Positions 35,656 to 45,982 of a stretch of DNA of 64,000 nt are shown here, piece after piece (within the stretch, counting starts at the first letter, position 1; each line of letters starts with the position of its first letter). The stretch spans positions 146,118 to 210,117 of the forward strand of contig NZ_JACHHN010000001.1 of NCBI RefSeq assembly GCF_014202765.1, given 5' to 3'. The position numbers were made by a program, and so were the translations under genes. The stretch comes from Silvimonas terrae. GTDB taxonomy: Bacteria; Pseudomonadota; Gammaproteobacteria; Burkholderiales; Chitinibacteraceae. Below the pieces are notes generated by a model, which worked only from the letters and a program-made list of their open reading frames with translations, did not search any database and was not told where the DNA came from.

Positions 35656-37341
35656 TCAATGCTCCCCTGCGGCGTACAGCGGTTCGGTGGCGGCAGACCA
35701 GGCTTGATAGCGCTGGTAGTAGGCCTCGTATTTGGCGGCCGCTACCGGATCAGGCTGGTAGCTGCGTTCAATCTTGCTGGCCATGTGTGCTTGCGCGGTG
35801 GCGACATCCGGATGGATGCCGGCGGCAACCGCACCGAAGATGGCCGCGCCCAGCGCGCAACATTGATCCGAACCCACTACGTCCATCTGCCGGTTCATCA
35901 CATCCGCGCACACCTGCATCACGGTGGGGGATTTGCGGGCAATGCCGCCCAGCGCCAGCACGCTGTTTACGGCGATGTCCTGACTGGTAAAGCATTCCAT
36001 GATGGCGCGGGCCCCACAGGCGGTCGCGGCAATGAAACCGCCAAACAGCGCCGGTGCGTCTGAGCCCAGATCCAGCCCGCCGACCACGCCTTTCAGGCGC
36101 TGGTTGGCATACGGTGTGCGGCGGCCGTTGAGCCAGTCCAGCACCAGCGGCAGGTGATCAATATCCGGCCGGGCGGCAAAGGCTTCGGTGAGTGTCGGCA
36201 ACAAGTCTTCTTGCAGCTTGTTGAGCGCAGGGGCGAGTTCTGGCTGGTGTCGGGCGGCCTGTTGCAGTGGCCAGCTCAAGAGTTTTGCCAGCCAGGCATA
36301 CATATCGCCAAAGGCCGACTGGCCGGCTTCCAGACCAATTTTGCCGGGCACCACGCTGCCATCGACCTGGCCGCAGATGCCCGCCACGGCGCGCTCGCCA
36401 ATATCAGTGGGGTCCGCAATCAGGATGTCACAGGTCGATGTCCCAATAACCTTGACCAGCGTGTTGTCGCCCGCGCCCGCGCCGACCGCGCCCATGTGGC
36501 AGTCAAACGCACCGCCGGAAATGATCACGTGGGCTGGCAGTTCCAGCTTGCTGGCCCACTCGGTAGTGATGCGGCCAACCGGCACATCCGCGGTATACGT
36601 TTCAGTAAACAGCGGCTGGTCCAGGTGTTCCAGCAACAACGGGTCCAATGTGTTCAGGAAGGCCTTGCCCGGCACGCCACCCCAGCTTTCATGCCAGAGC
36701 GATTTGTGTCCGGCACTACACCGGCCACGCTTGAGTTGATCGGCGCGGGTGGTGCCACTCAACAGGGCGGGCACCCAGTCCGCCAGTTCCACCCAACTGG
36801 TGGCGGCTTTGGCAACAGCCGGGTCGGCGCGCGATACATGCAGCGCTTTGGCCCAGAACCATTCAGACGAGTAAATACCGCCGATGTAGCGTGTGTAATC
36901 CGGGTACAAACCGGCGGCACTGCCTTCTTGTGCCAGTTTGGTAATGGCCTCAGCCTCGGCAATGGCGGTGTGGTCTTTCCACAGCACAAACATGGCATTG
37001 GGGTTGTCGGCAAAGGCCGGCGTCAGCGCCAGCACCTCGCCAGAAGCGTTGACTGGCGCGGGTGTGGAGCCCGTGGTGTCCACGCCCAGACCCTTGATGC
37101 CCTCGCGCTGGGCCGGGCTCAGTTGCGCGACGACATTGCGTACCGCCGTCTGCATGGACTCGATGTAGTCGAGTGGATGATGACGAAACTGGTTGGCCGT
37201 CGGCACGCAAAATTCGCCTTTGCTCCAGCGCGGATAGTAAGCAACGGCCGTAGCCAGCTCGGCCCCGCTGTGACAATCGACCGCCAGCACGCGGACAGAG
37301 TCACTGCCAAAGTCCAGACCTATGGATATATCTACTGACAT
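35656..37341 (-). CDS. araB: L-ribulokinase
   Basis: 561 residues. The start [22 protein letters not shown] at 37341 is preferred over the longer frame from 37404. FGGY kinase: N-terminal phosphate loop [36 protein letters not shown] and a C-terminal ATP-binding part ([10 protein letters not shown]). It phosphorylates L-ribulose. It heads araBDA and is divergent from araF across a 365-bp regulatory region. Confidence 0.98.
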   Translation of the reverse strand: MSVDISIGLDFGSDSVRVLAVDCHSGAELATAVAYYPRWSKGEFCVPTANQFRHHPLDYIESMQTAVRNVVAQLSPAQREGIKGLGVDTTGSTPAPVNASGEVLALTPAFADNPNAMFVLWKDHTAIAEAEAITKLAQEGSAAGLYPDYTRYIGGIYSSEWFWAKALHVSRADPAVAKAATSWVELADWVPALLSGTTRADQLKRGRCSAGHKSLWHESWGGVPGKAFLNTLDPLLLEHLDQPLFTETYTADVPVGRITTEWASKLELPAHVIISGGAFDCHMGAVGAGAGDNTLVKVIGTSTCDILIADPTDIGERAVAGICGQVDGSVVPGKIGLEAGQSAFGDMYAWLAKLLSWPLQQAARHQPELAPALNKLQEDLLPTLTEAFAARPDIDHLPLVLDWLNGRRTPYANQRLKGVVGGLDLGSDAPALFGGFIAATACGARAIMECFTSQDIAVNSVLALGGIARKSPTVMQVCADVMNRQMDVVGSDQCCALGAAIFGAVAAGIHPDVATAQAHMASKIERSYQPDPVAAAKYEAYYQRYQAWSAATEPLYAAGEH

Positions 37342-37431
37342 GGAAAGAAACGCCTTTTCGGGTGGCTGTTCAGGTTTTCCCGAAGAATAGGGCGCTGCGG
37401 CCAAGGTCTATAAGGAGGCGCTGGTCAAGAA

Positions 37432-37566
37432 TATGGACAAATCTCCTTTGTGTGGTATCTGACCCAGTTGAGCATGGACAAACCCGCACTTTCTTGCCGA
37501 ACATATGGATTAAGTCGCTAAACTGTAATCTGGAGTAAGTTGCTACAAAAATCTGGGCCATATAAT
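37432..37566. promoter_or_regulatory. AraC-type binding sites and araF promoter
   Basis: The sequence TATGGA-N7-GCTA at 37504-37520 is the reverse complement of the E. coli AraC half-site pattern TAGC-N7-TCCATA. Two weaker direct repeats precede it: TATGGACAAA (37432) and CATGGACAAA (37473), spaced 41 and 31 bp, close to whole helical turns. A TATAAT box is at 37561-37566 with no good -35, as expected for an activator-dependent araF promoter. The araB promoter must lie in the same 365 bp but I cannot place it. Confidence 0.65.
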
Positions 37567-37706
37567 CGCCACAACTTCAGCCGGCAGCAAAAAAAGCGAC
37601 TCTGTATCCGCGTGTTTGCTGCATCGCACGGCTAAGTGGCTGGTATTTGTAAGTACGTTGTTCCAGGTACGACCTATAGCGAAACGCAAATATAACGGAG
37701 TCAGAT

Positions 37707-38684
37707 ATGAACAAAATGGTCAAATTGCTCACTTTGAGCTGTGTCATGTTCGGTGCAGTGGGCAGTGCGTACGCCGCAGAAAAACTGGGTTATCTGGTCA
37801 AGCAGCCGGAAGAGCCCTGGTTCCAGACTGAATGGGCCTTTGCTGAGAAAGCCGGCAAGGATATGGGCTTTGAGGTGATCAAGATCGCCGTGCCGGATGG
37901 TGAGAAAACCCTGAACGCCATCGACACCCTGGCCGCCAGCGGCGCCAAGGGTTTTGTGATCTGCACCCCTGATCCCAAGCTGGGCCCGGCCATCATGGCC
38001 AAGGCCAATGCGCTGGGCCTGAAAGTGGTGACCGTGGACGATCAGTTCGTCAACGCCAAGGGTCAGCCGATGACCGAAGTACCGCTGCTAATGATGGCTG
38101 CCTCCAAGGTCGGGGAGCGTCAAGGTCAAGAGCTGTACAAGGAAATGAAAAAGCGGAACTGGAACGCCAAGGACACCGGCGTGCTGGCCATTACTGCCAA
38201 CGAACTGGATACCGCGCGCCGCCGTACTGACGGCGCCATGGGTGCACTCAAGGCAGATGGCTTCCCGGCTGGCCAGATCTACACCGTACCGACCAAGTCC
38301 AATGACATCCCGGGTGCACTGGATGCCGCCAACTCCATGCTGGTGCAACACCCGAATGTGAAGAACTGGCTGGTGATCGGCATGAACGACAACACCGTGC
38401 TGGGCGGGATTCGCGCCACCGAAGGTCAAGGCTTCAAGGCCCCGAACGTGATCGGTATCGGTATCAATGGTGTGGATGCCAAGAACGAACTGGGCAAGGC
38501 GCAAGCCACCGGTTTCTATGGCTCTTTGCTGCCTAGCCCGGACGTCCACGGCTATCAGTCCATCAAGATGCTGCATGAGTGGGTTGCCAACGGTAAGGCG
38601 CCGGCCAAGTTCACAGAAGTGAGCGACGTCGTGCTGATTACCCGCGACAACTACAAGGATGAGCTGAAGAAGAAGGGGCTGTGA
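37707..38684 (+). CDS. araF: L-arabinose-binding periplasmic protein
   Basis: 325 residues, signal peptide ending GSAYA. Family-4/RbsB-type fold with AraF features: KLGYLVKQPEEPWFQTEWAFAEKAG, VDDQFVNAKG, ANELDTARRRTDGAM, GMNDNTVLGGIRATEGQGF, INGVDAKNELGK. First gene of araFGH. The tight match and divergence from araBDA make L-arabinose the substrate. Confidence 0.97.
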   Translation: MNKMVKLLTLSCVMFGAVGSAYAAEKLGYLVKQPEEPWFQTEWAFAEKAGKDMGFEVIKIAVPDGEKTLNAIDTLAASGAKGFVICTPDPKLGPAIMAKANALGLKVVTVDDQFVNAKGQPMTEVPLLMMAASKVGERQGQELYKEMKKRNWNAKDTGVLAITANELDTARRRTDGAMGALKADGFPAGQIYTVPTKSNDIPGALDAANSMLVQHPNVKNWLVIGMNDNTVLGGIRATEGQGFKAPNVIGIGINGVDAKNELGKAQATGFYGSLLPSPDVHGYQSIKMLHEWVANGKAPAKFTEVSDVVLITRDNYKDELKKKGL

Positions 38685-38696
38685 TGTGTGAGGGGA

Positions 38697-38858
38697 GAGG
38701 CGTGAGGCGTGAGGTGTAAAACCTTGTGCTTTGTGGCTCGATCCTCACTGCAACTTTTGGTTTTCATCGGGTGGCATTACGCCATCCGGTGAGCCCGTTG
38801 ATGAATCCAGCGCGTTGGGTTTTGGGGTTTTCCCCCCACACCTAACGCCTCACGCCTC
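38697..38858. repeat. Inverted repeat bracketing the araF-araG gap
   Basis: 21-bp arms at 38697-38717 (rich in GAGGCGTGAG) and 38838-38858 pair with one mismatch and enclose about 120 bp. The right arm ends 8 bases before the araG ATG, which has no visible Shine-Dalgarno of its own. The structure could lower araG/araH output relative to araF. Confidence 0.8.
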
Positions 38859-38866
38859 ACACAAAA

Positions 38867-40393
38867 ATGACTGAATCCGCAAAACCGTATCTGGCGTTCA
38901 AAGGCATTGGCAAAGTGTTCCCCGGCGTGAAGGCGCTGCAGGACATCTCCTTTGGCTGCCAGCAAGGTTCGGTGCACGCCCTGATGGGTGAAAACGGCGC
39001 CGGCAAGTCCACGCTGCTGAAAATCCTCTCGGGCATGTACCAGCCCAGCAGCGGCCAGATCGAAATCGACGGCACGCCCGTCCAGTTCAACCACGCCCAG
39101 GACGCCCTCAAGGCGGGTGTGGCGATCATTTATCAGGAATTGCATCTGGCACCGGACATGACGGTGGCAGAGAACATTTATCTGGGCCAGTTACCGCATC
39201 GCTTTGGCGTGGTGGATCGCGCCGCGCTCTCGCGCATGGCCGCAGAAAAGCTCCAGTACCTGGGCATGGATATCGCCCCGGAAACCCCATTGCGACGCCT
39301 GTCGATTGCGCAGTGGCAGATGGTGGAAATCGCCAAGGCGCTGACCCGCAACGCCCGCGTCATTGCGTTTGATGAGCCGACCAGCTCGCTCTCCGCACGC
39401 GAGATCGAACAACTGTTCCGCGTGATCAATGAACTGAAAGCCGAAGGCCGCGTGATTCTGTATGTCTCGCACCGCATGGAAGAAATCTTCCGCATGTGCG
39501 ACGCCGTGACCGTGTTCAAGGACGGCCGTTACGTCAATACCTGGAACGATATGTCGACGGTAACGCACGACCAGTTGGTGCAAGCCATGGTCGGTCGTGA
39601 ACTGGGCGATATCTACGATTACCGCCCGCGCGAACACGGCGAAGTACGGCTGGACGTGCGTGACTTGCTGGCGCCCGGTCTGCGTGAGCCGGCTTCTTTG
39701 CAAGTACGCCGGGGCGAGATTGTCGGGCTGTTTGGTCTGGTGGGCGCGGGCCGCTCCGAGTTGATGAAAGCCATTTTTGGCGGTGCGCCGGTGTTTTCCG
39801 GGCAGGTGAGTGTGGATGGCCAGGTGCTGCGCATTCGCCGTCCGGGCGACGCCATTGCCGCCGGCATCATGCTGTGCCCGGAAGACCGCAAGGCAGAAGG
39901 CATCGTGCCGGTACATTCGGTGCGGGACAACATCAACATCAGCGCGCGGCGCCGCACGGTGAAGGGCGGCTGCCTGATTGATGAAAGCTGGGAGCGCGCC
40001 AACGGCGCAAAGATGGTCAAGGAACTGAACGTCCGCACGCCATCTGACCAGCAACTGATCATGAACCTGTCCGGTGGCAATCAGCAAAAAGCCATCCTGG
40101 GCCGCTGGTTGTCCGAAGACATGAAAATCATGTTGCTGGACGAACCCACCCGTGGGATCGACGTCGGCGCCAAGCACGAAATTTACCGCGTGATGTACGA
40201 CCTGGCCGAACACGGCATTTCCATCCTGTTTGCCTCCAGCGACCTGCCAGAGGCCCTGGGTCTGGCAGACCGCGTGGTCATCATGCGTGAAGGCCGCATC
40301 GTGGGTGAATTGCTGCACGACGAAGCCACAGAACAAAAAGCGCTGGCCCTGGCGATGTTGCGTCAGCCGGCCCACACCGTCGAAGTCGCCTGA
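38867..40393 (+). CDS. araG: L-arabinose ABC importer ATPase
   Basis: 508 residues, the normal length for a duplicated monosaccharide-importer ATPase. Module 1: Walker [10 protein letters not shown], signature-like [15 protein letters not shown], Walker [12 protein letters not shown]. Module 2: degenerate Walker [11 protein letters not shown], signature [11 protein letters not shown], Walker [14 protein letters not shown]. It partners AraH. Its start directly follows the right arm of the araF-araG inverted repeat. Confidence 0.97.
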   Translation: MTESAKPYLAFKGIGKVFPGVKALQDISFGCQQGSVHALMGENGAGKSTLLKILSGMYQPSSGQIEIDGTPVQFNHAQDALKAGVAIIYQELHLAPDMTVAENIYLGQLPHRFGVVDRAALSRMAAEKLQYLGMDIAPETPLRRLSIAQWQMVEIAKALTRNARVIAFDEPTSSLSAREIEQLFRVINELKAEGRVILYVSHRMEEIFRMCDAVTVFKDGRYVNTWNDMSTVTHDQLVQAMVGRELGDIYDYRPREHGEVRLDVRDLLAPGLREPASLQVRRGEIVGLFGLVGAGRSELMKAIFGGAPVFSGQVSVDGQVLRIRRPGDAIAAGIMLCPEDRKAEGIVPVHSVRDNINISARRRTVKGGCLIDESWERANGAKMVKELNVRTPSDQQLIMNLSGGNQQKAILGRWLSEDMKIMLLDEPTRGIDVGAKHEIYRVMYDLAEHGISILFASSDLPEALGLADRVVIMREGRIVGELLHDEATEQKALALAMLRQPAHTVEVA

Positions 40394-40440
40394 TCGCGCC
40401 GCCGGTTTATCTCAGTCATTTGCTTTTGAAGGAACCAGAA

Positions 40441-41445
40441 ATGTCCAAAGCTTCTGTTAACCCGGCGGTCGGTGTGCCGGAAATCACCCTGGCACCCGGG
40501 CGCTCGGTCTTTGCGCGCCTGTGGGACACCTACGGCATGTTGCTGGTGTTCCTGGTCCTGTTTATTGCCTGTTCCGCGCTGGTGCCCAACTTCTTGTCGT
40601 TCCAGAACATGCGCGGTCTGGGGCTGGCGGTCTCGCTGGCCGGTATGGTGGGTTGCGGCATGTTGTTCTGCCTGGCCGCCGGGGACTTTGACCTCTCTGT
40701 CGGTTCGGTCGTGGCCTGCGCCGGCGTGGCTTGCGCCACCGTGATCAACATGACCAACAGCGTCACCATGGGCGTACTGGCCGGCGTGGCGACGGGTTTG
40801 GTGTTTGGTTTTCTCAATGGCGTCATCGTGGCCTGGCTGGGCATTAACGCGCTGATCACCACGCTGGCCAGCATGCAGATTGCGCGCGGCATGGCGTACA
40901 TCATCTCGGATGGCAAAGCCGTGGGCGTGTCGGAAGAAAGCTTTTTTGCGCTGGGTAACACCAACTGGTTTGGCCTGCCGGCTCCGGTCTGGATCACCGT
41001 CATCTGCTTTGCCGTATTCGGCTTTGTCATGCGCCGCACCTTGTTCGGCCGCAACACGCTGGCGATTGGCGGTAACGAAGAAGCGGCGCGTCTGGCCGGC
41101 GTGAACGTGGTGCGCAACAAGATCGCCATTTTTACTCTCTCTGGCGTGATCAGCGCCTTTGCCGGTGTGGTGCTGGCTTCCCGCATGACCTCCGGCCAGC
41201 CGATGACGTCGCTGGGGCTGGAACTGACCGTAATCTCGGCCTGCGTACTGGGCGGGGTATCGCTCAAGGGCGGCATTGGCAAGATCAGTTATGTCGTTGC
41301 TGGCGTGTTGATTCTGGGCACAGTGGAAAACGCCATGAACCTGTTGAATATCTCGCCGTTTGCGCAGTACGTGGTACGTGGTCTGATTTTGCTGGCGGCA
41401 GTGATTTTTGACCGGTACAAACAAAAGAGCGCGACGCGGGTTTGA
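40441..41445 (+). CDS. araH: L-arabinose ABC permease
   Basis: 334 residues from MSKASVNP, with AAGGAACC upstream. About ten membrane segments, RbsC/AraH family. Landmarks: SLAGMVGCGMLFCLAAGDFDLSVG, GINALITTLASMQIARG, GNEEAARLAGVNV, CVLGGVSLKGGIGKISYVVAG. It completes araFGH. Confidence 0.96.
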   Translation: MSKASVNPAVGVPEITLAPGRSVFARLWDTYGMLLVFLVLFIACSALVPNFLSFQNMRGLGLAVSLAGMVGCGMLFCLAAGDFDLSVGSVVACAGVACATVINMTNSVTMGVLAGVATGLVFGFLNGVIVAWLGINALITTLASMQIARGMAYIISDGKAVGVSEESFFALGNTNWFGLPAPVWITVICFAVFGFVMRRTLFGRNTLAIGGNEEAARLAGVNVVRNKIAIFTLSGVISAFAGVVLASRMTSGQPMTSLGLELTVISACVLGGVSLKGGIGKISYVVAGVLILGTVENAMNLLNISPFAQYVVRGLILLAAVIFDRYKQKSATRV

Positions 41446-41794
41446 GGGTTTGCGCCACGAATACGGCCTCGCTGGCTGCGTTATGCTCGGCTTGCTAGTA
41501 GGGCCGTGTTGGTGGCTTGTGCTGGGGCTGGTCACTGTTTTTGAATTTGGGGTCGCTGTTGGGGTTGGGGTTGCTTTTGATTTTATTTCCCCGTTAAAGC
41601 CCAGCGCCGAGGGCGTGGAGGGAGACCTTAGGCTCCCGACCGACTGAGGGAAGCCCGGAGGGCCGCCCGGCTGGGGTCGCCTTTCTTTGGTTACTTTCTT
41701 TGGCGAAGCAAAGAAAGTGACGTGGGCCCGGCACCCCGGGTATCAAAAACAACCGCGCCGGCAGGCGCTAACACCCGCAACAATATTGCCCTGG
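41446..41794. repeat. Intergenic region with degenerate palindrome fragment and CTTTCTTTGG hairpin
   Basis: A fragment of the 104-117-bp palindromic family lies at about 41466-41500 (CTCGCTGGCTGCGTTATGCTC). Farther on, ACTTTCTTTG (41693-41702) and CAAAGAAAGT (41709-41718) form a perfect 10-bp hairpin. Its surroundings (TTTCTTTGGTTACTTTC) I recall as a recurrent intergenic element in Pseudomonas and betaproteobacteria. No gene. Confidence 0.6.
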
Positions 41795-41837
41795 TCAGTC
41801 ACCCCGGATTCCCGCCTCTGGCTCCATCCGGGCTACG
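41795..41837. repeat. Half unit of the GTAGCCCGG palindromic family
   Basis: The right half only: GTCACCCCGGATTCCCG and then CTCCATCCGGGCTACG. It matches the right arms in the arrays at 1-313 and 58136-58663. Confidence 0.85.
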
Positions 41838-41879
41838 AGAAAGTTCTTTTCCGCAAAGGCCACCTGCGGCGGCCGGACT

Positions 41880-42165
41880 GGATTCCGGCTTTCGCCGGAA
41901 TGACGAGGTAGTGGATAGGTCAAACGTCCCCATCCTTGCAAGGCGTGCAGCTGGATTCCGGCTTTCGCCGGAATGACGAAGTAGTGGATAGGGCAAACGT
42001 CCCCATCCTTGCCAGGTGTGCAGCCGGATTCCGGCCTTCGCCGGAATGACGAAATAGTGGATGCGGGGGACATCACTATCCTTGCAAGAATTGCAGCTGG
42101 ATTCCCGCCTCAGCGGAGGGGAATGACGAAGTGGTAAAACAGGAACTCATCAATCTTGCAAACCG
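41880..42165. repeat. Four tandem 73-bp repeats carrying a GGATTCCGG hairpin
   Basis: Units begin at 41880, 41953, 42026 and 42099, exactly 73 bp apart. Each starts GGATTCCGGC, followed by the complement GCCGGAATGACGA, then a spacer containing CATCCTTGCAAG. The fourth unit is more divergent and ends near 42165. The array stops about 75 bp before the araC start. Confidence 0.9.
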
Positions 42166-42240
42166 GCATACCGCAGTACTGACGTTCTTGAACAAAGACC
42201 CTTGCGCCGTCAGACGCCAACACGCCCCAAGAAGGCCCTC

Positions 42241-43200
42241 ATGCAACCGCAACATCTAGACCCACCTGCCACCAAACAGAACCTCGACCCACTCATGCCG
42301 GGGTACTCGTTCAACCTGTACCTCGTGGCCGGGATCACCCCGATCATCGAGAACGGGCCGCTGGATTTCATCATCGACCGGCCCAAAGGCATGCAGGGCT
42401 ACATCATCAATATGACGGTAGCAGGGCAAGGCAAAGTGTTCGACGGCGACGATGCGTTTTACGTCAACCCGGGTGACATGCTGCTGTTCTCGCCAGAGAC
42501 CGTGCATTACTACGGCCGGGCGCCGGCCAGCCCCAACTGGTATCACCGCTGGATTTATTTTCGCCCGCGCGCTTACTGGGCGCCGTGGCTGAAATGGCAG
42601 GACCAGACCCGCAAGGTAGGCAAGCTGGTACTGCCTGACAAAACGCTGATGGCCGAGTTTGATGAACTGTTCCAGCAAATTGACCGCACGCACCGCGAAG
42701 GCCGGGTGACCAGTGAAGAGCTGGCGATCAATCTGCTGGAACGCTTGCTGATCCGCGCCTATGAAATCTCGCCGGAAAACCTGCCCAAGCCGCTCGATAG
42801 CCGGGTGCAGGAAGCCTGCCAGTACATTACCCGTCATCTGGGTCAGGAAATTGGCCTGGAAGACATAGCGCGGCACGTGTGCTTGTCGCCATCGCGGCTG
42901 GCGCATTTGTTCCGCGATCAGGTGGGCGTGAACATCCTGCGCTGGCGTGAAGACCAGCGCATTATCCTGGCCAAGCATTTGCTGCACAGTACGCGTACGC
43001 CCATTGCCCGCATTGCCGGCACGGTGGGCTATGAAGATCAACTGTATTTCTCCCGCGTGTTTCGCAAGCGTGTGGGCGTGAGCCCCAGCGAGTTTCGCAA
43101 AACCAGTGGTGAGCCACTCTATCCCTATCGCACCCCCAATATGGATTGGCCGCACATGGATGTAGAAGTCCCTGATAACGGCATGGAGTTCTATCTGTGA
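42241..43200 (+). CDS. araC: AraC-family arabinose regulator
   Basis: 319 residues from [12 protein letters not shown] at 42241, with AAGAAGG upstream. The N-terminal cupin binds sugar and dimerises ([51 protein letters not shown]). The C-terminal double helix-turn-helix ([22 protein letters not shown], then [20 protein letters not shown]) binds DNA. The strong resemblance to enteric AraC, plus linkage to araBDA/araFGH and an AraC-type site at 37504, support its role as activator. It overlaps the next gene by four bases. Confidence 0.93.
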   Translation: MQPQHLDPPATKQNLDPLMPGYSFNLYLVAGITPIIENGPLDFIIDRPKGMQGYIINMTVAGQGKVFDGDDAFYVNPGDMLLFSPETVHYYGRAPASPNWYHRWIYFRPRAYWAPWLKWQDQTRKVGKLVLPDKTLMAEFDELFQQIDRTHREGRVTSEELAINLLERLLIRAYEISPENLPKPLDSRVQEACQYITRHLGQEIGLEDIARHVCLSPSRLAHLFRDQVGVNILRWREDQRIILAKHLLHSTRTPIARIAGTVGYEDQLYFSRVFRKRVGVSPSEFRKTSGEPLYPYRTPNMDWPHMDVEVPDNGMEFYL

Positions 43201-44087
43201 CGCTAGCTAAAGCATCGCCCTGGCGCGTGTTGGCGTTTGATCTGGATGGCACGCTGCTGGGGCGGGATTTGCAGATCAGACCCGCGTCCATCGCCGCCAT
43301 CCATGCCGCTCGGGACGCCGGGTTGAGGGTGATTCTGGTGACCGGACGCCATCACATCATGGCCAGGCCTTATCACCAGCAATTGGGCCTGGATACGCCG
43401 TTGCTGGCCTGCAACGGCAGCTATGCCTGGGATTTTGCCCGGGACGAAGCGCAATTTGCCCATCCGCTGACCGCCGTTGAGGCATTGCGGGTGCTGGAAC
43501 TCACGCGAGAGTTCGGGGTGCATGCGCTGCTGTATCTGCAACGCGCGCAAGCCTACCAGGAGATAGAACCGCATCTGGCCCATCTGCTGGCCTGGGCGGC
43601 TGCGTTGCCGGCCAGTGTGCGGCCTGAGCTGATCCATGTCCCCGACCTGCTGCCGCTGGTGCAAGCCGAGCCGCTGATCTGGAAATACGCGGTGTCCTGC
43701 GAGATCGACGGGCGGATTGAGCCCTTTATCGCCCGCGTCAAAGCGCAACTGGGCCTTGCCTGCGAGCGTTCCGGGCCAAACCGGGTGGACGTCGCCAGCG
43801 CCGGCAACAGCAAAGGCGCCTTGCTGCAAAAGTGGCTGGCGGCCCAGGGAATAGAGGCCAGCGCGGTGGTGGCCTTTGGCGACAACCACAATGATATTTC
43901 CATGCTGCAAGGCGTCGGGCTGGGCGTGGCGATGGGTAACGCAGAGCCCGCCGTGCAAATGCGCGCAGCACGTGTGATTGGGGATCACGATAGCGATACC
44001 ATTGCGCAGTTTGTCCAGCAAGACATTTTGCGCAGCCCGCCGGTGGTGCAGCGTGGTCTGCGCCCCGACACATTCCGCCAGACGTAG
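43197..44087 (+). CDS. HAD-superfamily Cof-type phosphatase
   Basis: 296 residues, GTG start overlapping the araC stop (GTGA), so translation is coupled. HAD motifs: [22 protein letters not shown] a Lys region ([15 protein letters not shown]), [13 protein letters not shown]. The C2-type cap lies between. Members dephosphorylate sugar phosphates or flavin/pyridoxal phosphates. Coupling to araC suggests removal of excess pentose phosphate (inference). Confidence 0.88.
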   Translation: MTLAKASPWRVLAFDLDGTLLGRDLQIRPASIAAIHAARDAGLRVILVTGRHHIMARPYHQQLGLDTPLLACNGSYAWDFARDEAQFAHPLTAVEALRVLELTREFGVHALLYLQRAQAYQEIEPHLAHLLAWAAALPASVRPELIHVPDLLPLVQAEPLIWKYAVSCEIDGRIEPFIARVKAQLGLACERSGPNRVDVASAGNSKGALLQKWLAAQGIEASAVVAFGDNHNDISMLQGVGLGVAMGNAEPAVQMRAARVIGDHDSDTIAQFVQQDILRSPPVVQRGLRPDTFRQT

Positions 44088-44254
44088 CGCGCCGGCCTCT
44101 CCAGCGTGATTCGGCAGGTCAGCCAGGACTGACTACAATAGGTAGCGCCAGGTCCCGACACATCCAAAACAGGCCCTGGAAAAACTGGCAGGCTTTATGC
44201 TGCTCCGTCGTGTCATAGACTGTGCGCGACCCTTATGCGCTTTGCGGAACCTAC

Positions 44255-45409
44255 ATGCCCGATATCAGAACGTTGCTGGCCCAGGCCGGTTCCAGCCTCG
44301 ACCCCGTCACCGGGGCGATCAGTATGCCTATTTACCAGACTGCCACCTTTGCCCACCCGGCTCTGGGGCAAAGCACCGGCTACGACTACAGCCGCAGCAG
44401 CAACCCCACCCGCGCCGCGCTGGAAAGCACCATGGCACGGCTGGATGGTGCAGCGGCTTCGTTTGCCTTTGCCAGCGGTCTGGCCGCCATCAGCACCGCG
44501 CTGAGCCTGTTTAACCACGGTGATCATCTGGTGGTGGCAGAAGGTTGCTACGGCGGCACCCAGCGTTTGCTGGATCAAGTGTTTTCCCGCTTTGGCCTGA
44601 CGGTGAGTTACGTGCCCGTGACCGAGCCCGATGCCTTTGCTGCGGCCATTAATCCCCACACCAAAGCCATCATTGTCGAAAGCCTGTCCAACCCCCTGCA
44701 GGAAGTGCCGGACTTGCCTGCGCTGGCGCAGCTTGCCAAATCGCGCAATGTGCAACTATGGGTGGATAACACCTTCCTCACCCCATACTGGTTGCGCCCG
44801 CTGGAACTGGGTGCGGATGTCGTCATCCACAGTGCCTCCAAATACCTGGCCGGACACAACGACACCATCGCCGGTATTTTGAGCGTGCGGGATGCTGAAC
44901 TGGCCAGCCGTATCGGTTATCTGCAAAACGCTATGGGCGCAGTGCTGGGCCCGCAAGATGCCTGGCTGACGCTGCGCGGTCTTAAAACGCTGGCGCTGCG
45001 CCTTGAACAGCAACAATCCACCGCAGAAACGCTGGCGCAGTGGCTGGGCCAACAGCCGTTTGTGAAACAAGTGTATTACCCGGGTTTGCCGGAAGACGCC
45101 GGCCACCGTCTGCTCAAGCAATTTGCCGGCGGGGCAGGGGCGATTGTTTCGTTTGAAGTGGACAGCGTCGGGACGCTGGCTCGCCTGATCGAACAAACGC
45201 GCCTGATTGCCTATGCGGAAAGCCTGGGTGGTGTGGAAAGCCTGATCACCGTGCCCGCGCTGCAAACCCATGCCAACCTGGCGCCGGAAGAACGCGAACG
45301 GCAGGGGGTGACCGAGACCCTGGTCCGTCTTTCTGTGGGTATTGAAGCCGTCAGTGACTTGATTGCGGATATTGAAACCTCACTCGCCGGTTACGCCAGC
45401 AAGCGCTGA
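44255..45409 (+). CDS. Cystathionine gamma-synthase/beta-lyase family PLP enzyme
   Basis: 384 residues from MPDIRTLLAQAG at 44255. Cys/Met-metabolism fold: YDYSRSSNPTRAALE, FASGLAAISTAL, WVDNTFLTPY, with the PLP lysine in HSASKYLAGHND. It catalyses a transsulfuration step; MetB versus MetC versus methionine gamma-lyase cannot be settled from sequence alone. It is a stand-alone gene with no methionine neighbours and no riboswitch I can fold upstream. Confidence 0.92.
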   Translation: MPDIRTLLAQAGSSLDPVTGAISMPIYQTATFAHPALGQSTGYDYSRSSNPTRAALESTMARLDGAAASFAFASGLAAISTALSLFNHGDHLVVAEGCYGGTQRLLDQVFSRFGLTVSYVPVTEPDAFAAAINPHTKAIIVESLSNPLQEVPDLPALAQLAKSRNVQLWVDNTFLTPYWLRPLELGADVVIHSASKYLAGHNDTIAGILSVRDAELASRIGYLQNAMGAVLGPQDAWLTLRGLKTLALRLEQQQSTAETLAQWLGQQPFVKQVYYPGLPEDAGHRLLKQFAGGAGAIVSFEVDSVGTLARLIEQTRLIAYAESLGGVESLITVPALQTHANLAPEERERQGVTETLVRLSVGIEAVSDLIADIETSLAGYASKR

Positions 45410-45445
45410 AACCGGCCCGTTTGATCACAAGAACCAGGATTGTTG

Positions 45446-45802
45446 ATGATATTGATTGCCAGTTTGCTGGTGGCGTTGGTCGCCTTGTTGCACTTGTATT
45501 TTCTGGTGCTGGAAATGTTCTTCTGGACCAAACCACTAGGCCGCAAGGTCTTCAGATTGACCCCGGAATTTGCGCAAGCCTCTAAAACACTGGCGGCCAA
45601 TCAGGGGCTGTACAACGGCTTTCTGGCCGCCGGCCTGATCTGGGGCCTGACCCTGGGGGCGGCCGGATTGGGCATCAAGGTGTTCTTCTTGTTGTGCGTG
45701 ATCGTGGCCGGCGTGTATGGCGCCATCACCGTCGGCAAGAAAATCCTCTACGTGCAAGCCTTGCCGGCAGCCCTGGCGCTTGGGGCCACGCTGGCCGGCT
45801 GA
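45446..45802 (+). CDS. DUF1304 family membrane protein
   Basis: 118 residues from the ATG at 45446, with AGGA six bases upstream; two TTG codons just before are less likely starts. Four membrane segments. The family landmarks LHLYFLVLEMFFW and NQGLYNGFLAAGL are present. The biochemical role of the family is unknown. It lies 37 bp after the PLP enzyme. Confidence 0.88.
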   Translation: MILIASLLVALVALLHLYFLVLEMFFWTKPLGRKVFRLTPEFAQASKTLAANQGLYNGFLAAGLIWGLTLGAAGLGIKVFFLLCVIVAGVYGAITVGKKILYVQALPAALALGATLAG

Positions 45803-45982
45803 TTCGGCTTCTTCCTGGTACACCCACGTGTTGTTGCGCAATCGCCGCGAAAATGCGGCAACTGCGCGCTTCTGCCCTGTTTTTATCCTGTCTCCTGGCA
45901 TAATTGCTGCGCCGGTCAGTCTCGACCTGTTTTCTGGATGAGTCAGGCCGCGACATACTAATAAATAACAGGGAAATTCAGG

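Noticed and set aside
41880-42165. CRISPR array
   Set aside because: The 73-bp units are similar along their whole length, with no unique spacers, and no cas genes are present. The same holds for the arrays at 1-313 and 58136-58663.
44088-44254. SAM riboswitch upstream of the transsulfuration gene
   Set aside because: I could not find the conserved core or stems of a known SAM riboswitch class; only unremarkable sequence is present.
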